DNA of 64,000 nucleotides from Acidimicrobiaceae bacterium (GCA_020637235.1 JACJWG010000001.1:248001-312000), one strand, 5' to 3'. Shown: positions 42,401 through 51,723, counted from the first letter of the stretch. Translations and numbers: made by a program. Notes: generated from the letters alone by a model not told the origin.

Positions 42401-45400
42401 CCCGAACTCGGTGTCGGGTGACTGGCTCCTCGACGGCGAGCACGCGAACGCCGTGGGCACGACGGCGCTCGGTGATCTGCAGCTCTCGCCGGACGGCACG
42501 ACGCTCTGGGTCGTCAACATGAACGACCGACAGCTCTACCCGATCGACGTGGCCACCGCCACGGTGGGCTCGCCCGTCGCGATCCCGCTGGCCACCGGTG
42601 CCAGCGGCGCGTGCGCCGCCGGCGACGTCCGGCCGATGGGCCTCGGCGTGCTCGCCGACGACCTGCTGGTCGGCTCGGTGTGCAGCGGTCCGACCGCGGC
42701 TGCGCTGCGCGTGTACGTGTACGCCTTCGATCCGGTCGCACGTACCTTCGGAGCCGCCCCTGCGTTCGAGGCCGGCCTCGGCTTCACCCGTGGCGCTCCC
42801 GGCAACGGGTGTGGCCCCAACGGTGGAGCGGGCACCTGGAACCCGTGGCTCACGACCAACCCGTTCGACGGCTCGTCGAGCCCGACGTACTGCGCCTACA
42901 CACAGCCGATGCTGAGCGACATCGAGGTCGACGACGACGGCTCGCTGATCCTCGGGATGCGCGACCGCTTCGGTGACCAGGCCGGTGAGGACGTCCCGGC
43001 CGGCACGTTCGGCGGCGGCGGCGAAGGCGTCAGCGGTGGTGACACCCTGCGCGCCTGCCCGGCCGTCGGCGGGGGATGGACGCTCGAGAACGACGGCGTG
43101 TGCGGTGGCGTGACGTCGCAGTCGGTGGGCACGAACCAGGGGCCGGGCGGACGCGAGTTCTACGCCGACGGCTTCGCCACCACCACCGGTCCGGGGAGCA
43201 ACCACCAGGAGATCTCCGTCGGTGGCCTCGCCAAGGTGCCCGGGTTCACCGACGTCGTGCACACCGTGTTCGACCCGAACACCAGCAACGGCAACGACTG
43301 GCGTTCGGGCGGCCTCCGCAAGCTGTCGAACACCACCGGCCGGGTGACCGGCTTCTTCCAGCTGTTCGACAAGTGCGACAGCTCGGGTGTGAACTGCCCG
43401 GGCTCGCGCACGGCCACCCTCACCTTCGGCAAGGTGAACGGCATCGGTGACGTCGTCGCGCTGTGCGACATGGCGCCGGTGGAGATCGGCAATCGGGTGT
43501 GGTCCGACGAGAACGGCAACGGCGTGCAGGACCCGGGCGAGCCGGCCATCGCCGGCGTGCCCGTGAGCCTCGAGATCGGGTCGACCACCTACACGGTGGT
43601 GACCGACATGAACGGTGTGTACCGGTTCTCGAGCGACACGCGCTGGTCCGACACGGCCAGCGCCGAGTTCGGCGTGCCGCAGATGAGCGACGGCGCCGCG
43701 GCGGTCGTCACCTTCCCGACGGCGGTGACACTGTCGGGTGTGTCGCGGCCGATCACACGTCGTGACGCCGCGGGCCCGAACGACCAGATCGACAGCGACG
43801 CGGACGAGCTCACCGGCGAGGTGTCGCTCACGATCGGCGGTCCCGGCCAGAACGACCACCGCTACGACGCCGGGTACGCAGCGCGCTACTCGGTCGGCGA
43901 CCACGTGTGGGACGACCGTGACAACGACGGTGTGTTCCAGGTGGGCGAGCCCGGCATCGACGGCGTGACGGTGCGCCTGTACGACGACGTCGACGACAAC
44001 GGCATCCCCGACGGCCCGGCGCGCGCGACACAGATCACGTCCGACGGTGGCGCATACCTGTTCACCGATCTCCCACCGGGCACCTACGTGGTGGAGGTGT
44101 CGACCCCGTCGGGCTTCCGCTCGAGCACCGGTGCCAACGGCTCGACCACCGGCCCGTACGAGGGGATCGTGGTGCCCGACGCCGATGCAGTCCCGGTGGA
44201 TGGCGACGACAACGGCTCGGCCACGGACGGATCCGGCGTGATCGTGCGGTCGAAGCCGGTGACGCTCGGCGCGTTCGAGCCCACCGGTGAGCCGGCGACG
44301 CCCGGACACCCCGACACCACCGACGATCAGCGCGCCAACGCGACCGTCGACTTCGGCTTCTTCCGTCCGATGTCGCTCGGCAACCTGGTGTGGGACGACC
44401 GCGACGACAGCGGCACCGTCGATCCGGGTGAGCCCGGCCTGCCGGGGGTGACCGTGCGGCTCTCGCAGAGCGGCACGCCGCTCGCCGCCACCGTGACCGA
44501 CGCGAACGGTCGGTACCTGTTCACCATGCTCTCGTCCGGTCCGTACGACCTCGAGGTGGAGACACCCGCCAGCTACCGCACGTCGACGGGGCGCCCGTTC
44601 GGCGGCGGATCGGAGCCGGCGCCCGATCCCGACCTCGACGCCGATGACGACGACGACAACGGATCGAACGCCTTCGGGTCGATCCGTGCCGCCACCGTGG
44701 ACCTCACACCCGGCATGGAGCCGGTGGGCGAGGATGCGAGCATCCCGGCCGGCGCCACGGACGTCGCGGCCGACGATCACGCCAACTTCACCGTCGACTT
44801 CGGGTTCTGGCGGCCGGTCTCGGTGGGTGACACGGTGTGGCACGACGCCGACGACGACGGGGTGCACGACCTCGGTGAGGTGGGTGTCGGCGGGGTACCG
44901 GTGCGTCTGTACGCCGCGGACGGCGTGACCGAGGTGGAGGTCGGGCCGGACGGTGTGCTCGGCACGCCCGACGATGCTCCCGGCGGCACCGTGACCGCGG
45001 CCGACGGTCGCTACCGCTTCGACGAACTGCCGCCCGCGACCTACCGGGTGGGAGTGTCGGTGCCTGCCGGGTGGCGGACCTCGTCGGTGGCCGACGACGG
45101 CGACGCGAACGACGACACCGACCGCGACAACAACGGCGGCGCGAACGCGATCGGCGACGTCCTCGCCGGACACGTCGAACTCGGCGTCGGCGACGAACCC
45201 ACCGACGACGGTGACGCCGACGACTCGTCGAACCTCTCGGTCGACGTCGGCATCTTCCAGCCCGCACCGGCGATGGCGTTGCTGAAGGCCACCAACGGCT
45301 GCGACGCCGACACGCCGACGGGGGCGTCCGGTCCGGCGGGTGGATGCCCGCCCGGCGACGGCTCGACCAACCCGGTGGTGCCGGCCGGCGGCGCGATCAC

Positions 45401-47759
45401 GTGGACGTACCGCGCCACCAACACCGGGAACGTGCCGATCGTGAACGCGCAGATCGTCGACGATCGGCTGTCCGCCGGGTCGATCGACTGCAACGCTGCC
45501 ACGGCGGGCACCGGACAGCCGTTCTCGCTCGGCGTCGGCGCGTCGATCACCTGCACGGCCACCGGCTTCGCCGACCCGGGCCAGTACGCGAACACGGCGA
45601 CGCTCACAGCCGACGCCGAGCTCACGCCCGGCTCGGTGGGAGCGCTCGCCCCGGTGACGAACCCGTCGCACTACTTCGGCTCCGAGCCCGGCATCTCGAT
45701 CAAGACGTACACGCTGCTGGCCGATCCGGGCCCGGCCCCCGGCGGTGTGCTCGCCGGCGCGCCCCCGGCGGTGACCGGAACGGACGACGCCGACCTGCCC
45801 GGCGGGGCCGACCCGGTGGCCAACCACGTGGTCGGCGACGGCACGCCGGTGTGGTGGGCCTATGCCGTCACCAACACCGGCAACGTGCCGCTCACGTCGG
45901 TGCAGGTGGTCGATTCGCTCGGCGGCACCGTGTGCACGGGCACGACCCTCGCCGCCGGTGCCACCGGCTGGTGCGTCCTGCCCGGCACCCTCACCCTCGC
46001 CGCGACCGCCGCCGGCCAGTACGCCAACGTCGGCACCGCCACGGGGCTCGACGAGGTGAGCAACCCGACGTCGGCGGTGAGCGTGGGCCCCGTGAGCGAC
46101 CCGACGCACTCGTTCGTGCCCACCCCGGCGATCACGTTGAAGAAGTACACCAACGACCACGACGCCGACACGCCCGAGACCCGCCCGCAGATCGACGCGG
46201 GTGGCGGTGTGGTGTGGCGCTACGTCGTCACCAACACCGGCGACTGGCCGCTCGAGGCGATCACGGTGGTCGACGACCTCGAGGGCACGATCGGGTGCCC
46301 GGTGCTGCCGGGTGCGCCGAGCCGCCTGCTGCCCGGCCAGTCGGTCACCTGCACCGCCTCCGGGGTGGCCGCCGCGCAGCCCGGCGGCGCCGACTACGTG
46401 AACACCGCCACGGTGACGGGCACGCCGGTGCCCCCCAGCGCGGGGACCCTGCCGAACCCCACCGACGACGACCCGTCCGGCTACCGGCCGCTCGTCGCCG
46501 CGATCGGCGACCGGGTGTGGCTCGACGTCGACGTCGACGGTGTGCAGGACGACGGCGAGCCCGGTGTGGCCGGGGTGACCGTGCGCCTGCTCGGCGCCGG
46601 TGACGTCGTGGTGGCGACCACCACCACCGATGGTGCCGGCATCTACCGCTTCGACCAGTTGACGCCGGGGACGTACCGGCTCGAGTTCGTGCCACCCGCC
46701 GACCACACGGTCACCGACCGCGACGCCGGCACCGACGACACCGCCGACAGCGACGTCGACCCGGGCACCCGGCGCACGGTGCCCACCCAGCTCGTCGGCG
46801 GCGAGGACGACCGCACGTGGGATCTCGGGGTGTACCGCCCGGCGTCGCTCGGCGACGAGGTGTGGGTGGACGACGACCTCGATGGCGTGCGCGACGCCGG
46901 CGAGCCACCGGTCGCCGGGGTGACGGTGCTGCTCGTGAGCGCCGCCGGAGCCAGCCTCGACAGCACCACCACCGACGCCGACGGCCGGTACGGCTTCACC
47001 GGACTGCGGCCCGGCGGCTACGTGGTGCAGTTCGTCGCACCCGACGGCTACACGTTCACCCGGCGTGACGCGGCAGCGGTGTTGCCGAACGGCGACGAGG
47101 TCGACTCCGATGCCGATCCGACGACCGGCCAGACGGGCGTGGTCGAGCTGTCGTCGGGCGAGCACGACCCGACGATCGACGCCGGGCTGGTGCGCCGTGC
47201 GTCGCTCGGCGACCGGGTGTGGGACGACCGCGACGCCGACGGGTTGCAGGACGCCGACGAACCGGGCGTGCCCGGCGTGGTGGTCACGCTGTACGACTGC
47301 GCCGGGGTCACCATCGGCGCGGTCCCGGGCGCGGCGGTCGACAGCACGGTGACCGACGACGAGGGCCGCTACGGCTTCGGCGACCTGTTGCCCGGCTCGT
47401 GGGCGATCGGTGTGTCGAACCTGCCAACCGGCTCGGCGGTCTCGCCGGCCGACGCGAGCCCCGACGGTGACGACGCCGTGGACAGCGACGCCGACCCGGC
47501 CACGGGTCGCACGGTGTGCACCGAGCTGGAGCCGGGCGAGGACGACCCGACGTGGGACGTCGGCATCGACCGCTCGGCCGACTCGGGTGTGGTCCCGCCG
47601 GACACCGAGGACACCTCGACGATCACGACGACCACGCCGGCGACCGTGGCGGGGTTGCCCGTCACCGGCGGCAACGTCGCCCAGCTGCTCGTGTTCGCAG
47701 CCGCACTCGTTCTGATCGGGCTCGTGCTCGTGCGCGCCCGGCGTCCCCGCACCCTCTGA
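39408..47759 (+). CDS. Giant fusion: GT2/cellulose-synthase-like + PilZ + SdrD-B repeat adhesin with LPVTG anchor
   Basis: One open frame of 2,783 codons. Residues 27-48 are Ala/Pro/Asp repeats, then two transmembrane helices (~110-131, 138-161). Residues ~177-420 resemble BcsA-type glycosyltransferases: LDAGDVPMPD keeps D257 and D260 and GSGVLLRRWA follows, but the TED motif is degenerate and QxxRW is replaced near LERRRDTAAAL. Four more helices (~431-578) lead to a PilZ-like domain (~585-688), then one more helix (~716-741). The rest looks extracellular: a first Cna-B/SdrD-type domain (~750), an unassigned domain (~880-1355), four SdrD-B repeats starting near 1358, 1494, 1655 and 1804 (each with GDxVWxDxxxDGxxDxGE), three DUF11-like units (~1956, 2097, 2242), three more SdrD-B repeats (~2364, 2479, 2598), then LPVTG at 2750, a helix and Arg residues. 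GGAG five bases before the ATG supports the start. No sortase gene is in the window. Confidence 0.85.
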   Translation: MKQRLSRRRRRADAEANEVPGESSIDAPDAPDAPDAPAPAPPAPAPPSFDPPSPEAAVATTVLPETPAADPSSVPPVTPLSPDAPIPLEPGEPDAASAPGPEPVFRSHRWWTAATALAGLAYLGWRALATLDGAPGWLAYPAFAVEALGVLGVIVLLLALERRPLHTTDQAHATARADVIVRVEAEPLGRIAASLAGLRHARNVSSTTILTFTDRDDVRQMAEEHGVEVYYVDPEEDATGLRMAQRVGRSPFLVILDAGDVPMPDMADILVRHAYDGHIAGVRGAVDSWSTDSAEHDSKGRHQLRFEREVLYPAAGRAAVLQGSGVLLRRWAIQHVGVPSGPRRTVELRLSMRLRTAGLEVVAPADPVLVSAHSANTAAAVGLERRRDTAAALRMLRSTDGPLLTRGLSLRDRIALLATMVRPLSGVRRGAFVTIVLLALLAGELPLHASLAGLAGFWVPWMALQAMALRVASAGRLDWGDRARWSFSTMGPALSALFDGAGDPVIGAGRMLPRRGALREFTSNRAITYTLVAMAVVVPAVAISDRFTGWLPPMVTTERAGLLAVTMWAIVVMLDVMRCLNGARQLRRAPRVSTELAGTVAGAGATIVDLTPYGAGAITDEPLQVDQEVTVSFDVPGMDDRISISADGVVRSVRSTSLGAVSGIEFTSMDQASSDALYEFCEVVHSQEQFAARRTPRDERRRVPVNPPVVVPSRSLGVRLAAGLGLLGVAVATAPPYATTEAAPTPAGGTITVAVFQDHDADGVRNLSASTAKPAVDGGVAGATIIATCLADNGGDATNGTGDGETYAAPVTAVDAGNGTYTLTNLPGSPCRIEVSALPDGFEPGPLGPDNAGLVQFADAGATVLVGVNLPGEFCQDNPTLVVNCATFGDPVYGATAGYGTVQAFSYRANGSTLYTPAANETPTVLATNAEVGSTFGLEYDRANKVLYTAAYTKVYAGFGPGGPGAVYAIDPVGGGATLFATVPNAGSLPARSSYTPNPNSVSGDWLLDGEHANAVGTTALGDLQLSPDGTTLWVVNMNDRQLYPIDVATATVGSPVAIPLATGASGACAAGDVRPMGLGVLADDLLVGSVCSGPTAAALRVYVYAFDPVARTFGAAPAFEAGLGFTRGAPGNGCGPNGGAGTWNPWLTTNPFDGSSSPTYCAYTQPMLSDIEVDDDGSLILGMRDRFGDQAGEDVPAGTFGGGGEGVSGGDTLRACPAVGGGWTLENDGVCGGVTSQSVGTNQGPGGREFYADGFATTTGPGSNHQEISVGGLAKVPGFTDVVHTVFDPNTSNGNDWRSGGLRKLSNTTGRVTGFFQLFDKCDSSGVNCPGSRTATLTFGKVNGIGDVVALCDMAPVEIGNRVWSDENGNGVQDPGEPAIAGVPVSLEIGSTTYTVVTDMNGVYRFSSDTRWSDTASAEFGVPQMSDGAAAVVTFPTAVTLSGVSRPITRRDAAGPNDQIDSDADELTGEVSLTIGGPGQNDHRYDAGYAARYSVGDHVWDDRDNDGVFQVGEPGIDGVTVRLYDDVDDNGIPDGPARATQITSDGGAYLFTDLPPGTYVVEVSTPSGFRSSTGANGSTTGPYEGIVVPDADAVPVDGDDNGSATDGSGVIVRSKPVTLGAFEPTGEPATPGHPDTTDDQRANATVDFGFFRPMSLGNLVWDDRDDSGTVDPGEPGLPGVTVRLSQSGTPLAATVTDANGRYLFTMLSSGPYDLEVETPASYRTSTGRPFGGGSEPAPDPDLDADDDDDNGSNAFGSIRAATVDLTPGMEPVGEDASIPAGATDVAADDHANFTVDFGFWRPVSVGDTVWHDADDDGVHDLGEVGVGGVPVRLYAADGVTEVEVGPDGVLGTPDDAPGGTVTAADGRYRFDELPPATYRVGVSVPAGWRTSSVADDGDANDDTDRDNNGGANAIGDVLAGHVELGVGDEPTDDGDADDSSNLSVDVGIFQPAPAMALLKATNGCDADTPTGASGPAGGCPPGDGSTNPVVPAGGAITWTYRATNTGNVPIVNAQIVDDRLSAGSIDCNAATAGTGQPFSLGVGASITCTATGFADPGQYANTATLTADAELTPGSVGALAPVTNPSHYFGSEPGISIKTYTLLADPGPAPGGVLAGAPPAVTGTDDADLPGGADPVANHVVGDGTPVWWAYAVTNTGNVPLTSVQVVDSLGGTVCTGTTLAAGATGWCVLPGTLTLAATAAGQYANVGTATGLDEVSNPTSAVSVGPVSDPTHSFVPTPAITLKKYTNDHDADTPETRPQIDAGGGVVWRYVVTNTGDWPLEAITVVDDLEGTIGCPVLPGAPSRLLPGQSVTCTASGVAAAQPGGADYVNTATVTGTPVPPSAGTLPNPTDDDPSGYRPLVAAIGDRVWLDVDVDGVQDDGEPGVAGVTVRLLGAGDVVVATTTTDGAGIYRFDQLTPGTYRLEFVPPADHTVTDRDAGTDDTADSDVDPGTRRTVPTQLVGGEDDRTWDLGVYRPASLGDEVWVDDDLDGVRDAGEPPVAGVTVLLVSAAGASLDSTTTDADGRYGFTGLRPGGYVVQFVAPDGYTFTRRDAAAVLPNGDEVDSDADPTTGQTGVVELSSGEHDPTIDAGLVRRASLGDRVWDDRDADGLQDADEPGVPGVVVTLYDCAGVTIGAVPGAAVDSTVTDDEGRYGFGDLLPGSWAIGVSNLPTGSAVSPADASPDGDDAVDSDADPATGRTVCTELEPGEDDPTWDVGIDRSADSGVVPPDTEDTSTITTTTPATVAGLPVTGGNVAQLLVFAAALVLIGLVLVRARRPRTL

Positions 47760-47863
47760 CGGCTCTCACCCGAACAGGGTGGGACCGACCTGACGGGAAC
47801 CGCTCGCACCGGACGGTCGTGTGCGGCCGCGTCGCCCGACGCGTGGCCGAGGAGGAACCATCC

Positions 47864-49318
47864 ATGTCGACCACTCGTGCCCGCTGGGCGGCGCTCGGCG
47901 CCGCGGCCGCCGTGGCGCTCGGCGGCGGTGGGCTGCTCACCGCCGACGCCGGCCTCGACAGCGGCGAGCGCGCCGTGTTCGTGCCGATCGCGCCGTGCCG
48001 GCTGTTCGACACCCGGCCGGCTCCCGACACCGTCGGTGCCCGCAACACGGCCCTCGCGCCGGGCGACACCTTCACGGCACAGGTGACCGGCACGAACGGC
48101 AACTGCACGCTGCCCGCCGGCGCCGTCGCGGTGACGATGAACGTGGTGGTGGTGTCTCCCACGGCGGACAGCTTCCTCACCGTGTTCCCTGCCGACGTCG
48201 CCCGGCCGCTGGCGTCGAGCCTCAACTGGGAGGCCGGACAGGCGCCGACGCCGAACGCGGTCACCGTCGAGTTGTCGGCCACGGGGGCCGTGAACTTCTA
48301 CAACCTCGCCGGCCAGGTGCACGTCGCCGTCGACGTCGTCGGCTACCACGTGGATCACACCCACGACGACCGCTACTACACGAAGGCGCAGGCGGATCAG
48401 CGTGTGGCCGACGCCGTCGACGATCGTCCCGGCTGGCCGAGCCGGCTCACCGCGGCACAAGTGGCCCGTGAGCAGTGGTGGGCCGACCCGGCGAAGCCGC
48501 TCACCGCGCAGGTGGGCATCTCGCCGTACGGGATGCTCTTCGACGGCGAGCACGTGTGGGTGAGCAACAACGGTGCCGGCACCGTGACCAAGCTCGTCGC
48601 CAGCACCGGCGCGGTGGTGGGCACGTATCCTGCCGGCAACCTGCCCGGGTTGATGGCCTTCGACGGCGAGCACGTGTGGGTGGTGAACGGCACACCGAAC
48701 ACCGTCACCAAGCTCGACGCCGACACCGGGGCGCAGGTGGGATCGGCGTTGTCGTTCGCGACCGATCCGAGCGGCATCGTGTTCGACGGCGACTCGATCT
48801 GGGTGGCCGACGTCGGCGCCAACCGGATCTTCGACATCGACCCGACCACCAATGCCGTCACCGAGGTGGCACTCACCGCCGCGCCGAACGGGCTCGCGTT
48901 CGACGGCACCCACGTGTGGGCCACGCTCACCGCTGCGGATCAGGTGGTGAAGATCGATGCCGCCACGCGGGTTCCCGGGGCGCCGGTGGTGGTGGCCGCC
49001 GCCGGTCCACTGCAGCTCGCCTCCGACGGCCAGTACATGTGGGTGACGAGCGGGGCGAGCAACACGGTGAGCAAGCTGGCTCCCAACGGCAGCTCGGTCG
49101 CAGGTGTGGCCGTCGCCGGCAACCCGTCGTTCATCGTCTACGACGGGTCGTACCTGTGGGTGTCGCGCACGGCCGACGACCGGATCACGCGCATCCACGC
49201 GGCGACCGCGACCGCGGTCGCGTCGTCGATCGACACGGCGCCGCGGGATCTCGTGTTCGACGGTCGAAACGTGTGGTTGGCCTCGACGACCGGGATCGTC
49301 CATCGATTCGTCCCCTGA
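47864..49318 (+). CDS. Secreted protein with N-terminal CRLFDTR domain and C-terminal propeller
   Basis: A 484-residue protein with an N-terminal export signal (AALGAAAAVALGGGGLLTADAG). Residues ~35-165 have PIAPCRLFDTRPAPD, VTMNVVVVSPTADSFLTVFPA and VHVAVDVVGYH, a beta-rich domain common in secreted actinobacterial proteins. HTHDDRYYTKAQADQRV is a short tail-fibre-like hinge. The rest is a YncE/NHL-type propeller with six or seven blades built on MLFDGEHVWVSNN and LAFDGTHVWATL repeats. AGGAGG eight bases before the ATG supports the start. It follows the giant adhesin gene by 104 bases and may be its surface partner (inference). Confidence 0.85.
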   Translation: MSTTRARWAALGAAAAVALGGGGLLTADAGLDSGERAVFVPIAPCRLFDTRPAPDTVGARNTALAPGDTFTAQVTGTNGNCTLPAGAVAVTMNVVVVSPTADSFLTVFPADVARPLASSLNWEAGQAPTPNAVTVELSATGAVNFYNLAGQVHVAVDVVGYHVDHTHDDRYYTKAQADQRVADAVDDRPGWPSRLTAAQVAREQWWADPAKPLTAQVGISPYGMLFDGEHVWVSNNGAGTVTKLVASTGAVVGTYPAGNLPGLMAFDGEHVWVVNGTPNTVTKLDADTGAQVGSALSFATDPSGIVFDGDSIWVADVGANRIFDIDPTTNAVTEVALTAAPNGLAFDGTHVWATLTAADQVVKIDAATRVPGAPVVVAAAGPLQLASDGQYMWVTSGASNTVSKLAPNGSSVAGVAVAGNPSFIVYDGSYLWVSRTADDRITRIHAATATAVASSIDTAPRDLVFDGRNVWLASTTGIVHRFVP

Positions 49319-49459
49319 GCTGGCGCTTCGGACGCGTGGATGAGGGGCGCTCGGGCCGGTAGCATCGGCTCTCGTGCCCGCGGCCGGTCGTCGTCCGCGC
49401 GCCTCGCGGCCCGTCGGGGTCGCACCCGACGCCTGACGTAGAGGAAAGAGAACACCACC

Positions 49460-51559
49460 ATGGCCAAGCGCGAGTTCCCCCTCGAGCGCACCCGCAACAT
49501 CGGCATCATGGCCCACATCGATGCCGGCAAGACCACCACGACCGAGCGCATCCTCTACTACACCGGCAAGAGCTACAAGATCGGTGAGGTGCACGACGGT
49601 GCGGCGACCATGGACCACATGGCGCAGGAGCAGGAGCGCGGCATCACGATCACCTCGGCCGCCACGACCTGCATCTGGAACAACCACCGGATCAACATCA
49701 TCGACACACCCGGCCACGTCGACTTCACCATCGAGGTGGAGCGCTCGCTGCGCGTGCTCGACGGCGCCGTGACGGTGTTCGACTCGGTGGCGGGCGTCGA
49801 GCCGCAGACCGAGACGGTGTGGCGTCAGGCCAACAAGTACAAGGTCCCGCGCATGTGCTTCGTCAACAAGATGGACCGCATCGGCGCCAACTTCTACCGC
49901 ACGGTCGACATGGTGAAGACCCGCCTCGAGGCCACCCCGGCCGTGTTGCACCTGCCCGTCGGCGCCGGTGGCCCCGAGAGCAACAAGCCCTTCGCCGGTC
50001 TGATCGACCTCGTGAAGATGAAGGCGCTCATCTGGCGCGACGAGGAGCTCGGCGCGAAGTGGGACGAGGTCGACATCCCCGCCGATCAGGTCGACGAGGC
50101 CAACCAGTACCGCGAGGAACTGCTCGAGACGATCGCCACCAGCGACGACGAGCTGATGGAGAAGTACCTCGGCGGCGAGGAGCTCACCGAGGCCGAGATC
50201 AAGCGCGCGATCCGCAAGGGCACGCTCGCGTTCGACTTCGTGCCCATCCTGTGCGGCTCGGCGTTCAAGAACAAGGGCGTCCAGCCGATGCTCGACGCGG
50301 TGATCGACTTCCTGCCGAGCCCGCTCGACATCCCGCCGACCGAGGGCACCAAGCCCGGCCACGACGACGAGGTGCTGGTGCGCAAGGCCAGCGAGAGCGA
50401 GCCGTTCTCGGCCCTCGCGTTCAAGATCGTCGCCGACCCGTTCGGCAAGCTCACCTACTTCCGCGTCTACTCGGGCCAGATCAACAAGGGTGACGAGGTC
50501 TACAACTCCACCAAGGAGCGCAAGGAGCGCCTCGGCCGCATCCTGCTGATGCACGCCAACCAGCGCGAAGACCTCGACGTCGCCATGGCCGGCGACATCG
50601 TCGCGGGCCTCGGCTTCAAGGACACCACCACCGGCGACACGCTCTGCGACCGCAACCACTCGATCATCCTCGAGCGCATGGAGTTCCCGGAGCCGGTCAT
50701 CCACGTGGCCATCGAGCCGAAGACCAAGGACGACTCCGACAAGCTGGGCAAGGCGCTCAAGTCGCTGTCCGACGAGGATCCGACGTTCCGGGTGCGCACC
50801 GACGAGGAGACCGGCCAGACCGTCATCTCCGGCATGGGCGAGCTCCACCTCGAGATCCTGGTCGACCGCATGCAGCGCGAGTTCAACGTCGACGCCACGG
50901 TGGGCAAGCCGCAGGTGGCCTACCGCGAGACGATCACCAAGACCGTCGAGTCGGTGGAGTACCGCCACATCAAGCAGTCGGGTGGTTCGGGTCAGTTCGC
51001 CGTCGTGAAGATCACGCTCGAGCCGAACCCCGGCAAGGGCTACGAGTTCGTCGACAAGATCACCGGTGGCCGCGTGCCCCGTGAGTACATCCAGCCGACC
51101 AACCAGGGCATCCAGAGCGCACTCGACTCGGGCGTGCTCGCCGGCTATCCGACGGTGGACGTGAAGGCGTCGCTCGTCGACGGCCAGTACCACGACGTCG
51201 ACTCGTCGGAGATGGCGTTCAAGATCGCCGGCCAGATGGCGTTCAAGAAGGCCGCCGAGATGGCCAAGCCGGTGCTGCTCGAGCCGATCATGGGCGTCGA
51301 AGTCGTCACCCCCGAGGAGTACATGGGCGACGTGATGGGCGACCTCAGCAGCCGCCGCGGCCGCATCGAGGGCATGGAGGCCCGGGGCAACACCCAGGTC
51401 GTGCGGGCTCAGGTGCCGCTGTCGGAGATGTTCGGCTACTCGACCGACCTGCGCTCGCGCACCCAGGGCCGCGCCACTTACACGATGCAGTTCGCGCAGT
51501 ACACCGAGGTGCCGAACGCGATCGCGACCGACATCATCAAGCGCGTCCGCGGCGAGTGA
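49460..51559 (+). CDS. fusA: Translation elongation factor G
   Basis: A 699-residue GTPase, full length for EF-G. The G-domain motifs are AHIDAGKTTTTERI (G1), RGITI (G2), DTPGHVDF (G3), NKMD (G4) and CGSAFKNKG (G5). Domains II to V follow, including GMGELHLEI and the C-terminal GYSTDLRSRTQGRATYTMQF. It drives ribosomal translocation with GTP. The sequence looks like the canonical housekeeping type, yet rpsL, rpsG and tuf are absent on both sides, so the usual str operon is broken or this is a second copy. GAGGAAAGAG about 10 bases before the ATG is the ribosome binding site. A strong hairpin follows. Confidence 0.97.
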   Translation: MAKREFPLERTRNIGIMAHIDAGKTTTTERILYYTGKSYKIGEVHDGAATMDHMAQEQERGITITSAATTCIWNNHRINIIDTPGHVDFTIEVERSLRVLDGAVTVFDSVAGVEPQTETVWRQANKYKVPRMCFVNKMDRIGANFYRTVDMVKTRLEATPAVLHLPVGAGGPESNKPFAGLIDLVKMKALIWRDEELGAKWDEVDIPADQVDEANQYREELLETIATSDDELMEKYLGGEELTEAEIKRAIRKGTLAFDFVPILCGSAFKNKGVQPMLDAVIDFLPSPLDIPPTEGTKPGHDDEVLVRKASESEPFSALAFKIVADPFGKLTYFRVYSGQINKGDEVYNSTKERKERLGRILLMHANQREDLDVAMAGDIVAGLGFKDTTTGDTLCDRNHSIILERMEFPEPVIHVAIEPKTKDDSDKLGKALKSLSDEDPTFRVRTDEETGQTVISGMGELHLEILVDRMQREFNVDATVGKPQVAYRETITKTVESVEYRHIKQSGGSGQFAVVKITLEPNPGKGYEFVDKITGGRVPREYIQPTNQGIQSALDSGVLAGYPTVDVKASLVDGQYHDVDSSEMAFKIAGQMAFKKAAEMAKPVLLEPIMGVEVVTPEEYMGDVMGDLSSRRGRIEGMEARGNTQVVRAQVPLSEMFGYSTDLRSRTQGRATYTMQFAQYTEVPNAIATDIIKRVRGE

Positions 51560-51589
51560 TCCGCTCGTCCCGCTGACACCAGCGTCTCC

Positions 51590-51622
51590 GACGGCCCGGT
51601 CCCCTCGTGGGGCCGGGCCGTC
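51590..51622 (+). terminator. Terminator hairpin of fusA
   Basis: GACGGCCCGG (51590-51599) pairs with CCGGGCCGTC (51613-51622); after a bulged T, CCCC and GGGG extend the stem to 14 bp around a 4-base TCGT loop. It begins 31 bases after the EF-G stop. A second palindrome GGCCGGCC-GCA-GGCCGGCC follows at 51633-51651. Confidence 0.85.
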
Positions 51623-51654
51623 GCCGTTCCCGGGCCGGCCGCAGGCCGGCCGAC

Positions 51655-51697
51655 CATGTCACCGCACGAAACGACTGTCGATTCGTGTGGTGACATG
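51655..51697. repeat. 16-bp inverted repeat (REP-like or operator)
   Basis: CATGTCACCGCACGAA (51655-51670) and TTCGTGTGGTGACATG (51682-51697) pair over 16 positions with one wobble, around an 11-base loop. It lies between the fusA terminator and a small gene pair, and could be an operator for that pair or a dispersed palindromic element. Confidence 0.75.
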
Positions 51698-51723
51698 TAC
51701 GACCCCCGACGCGCCCGCGGGCG

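Noticed and set aside
41544..47165. Antisense open frame of 1,873 codons under the giant adhesin gene
   Set aside because: It mirrors the SdrD-B repeats of the sense strand, has a His/Arg/Val-rich shadow composition and no domain. High GC and codon bias keep this frame open by chance.
47369..51193. Antisense open frame of 1,274 codons across the propeller and EF-G genes
   Set aside because: It crosses two clear genes, including highly conserved fusA, and has no recognisable domain, so it is a codon-bias shadow.
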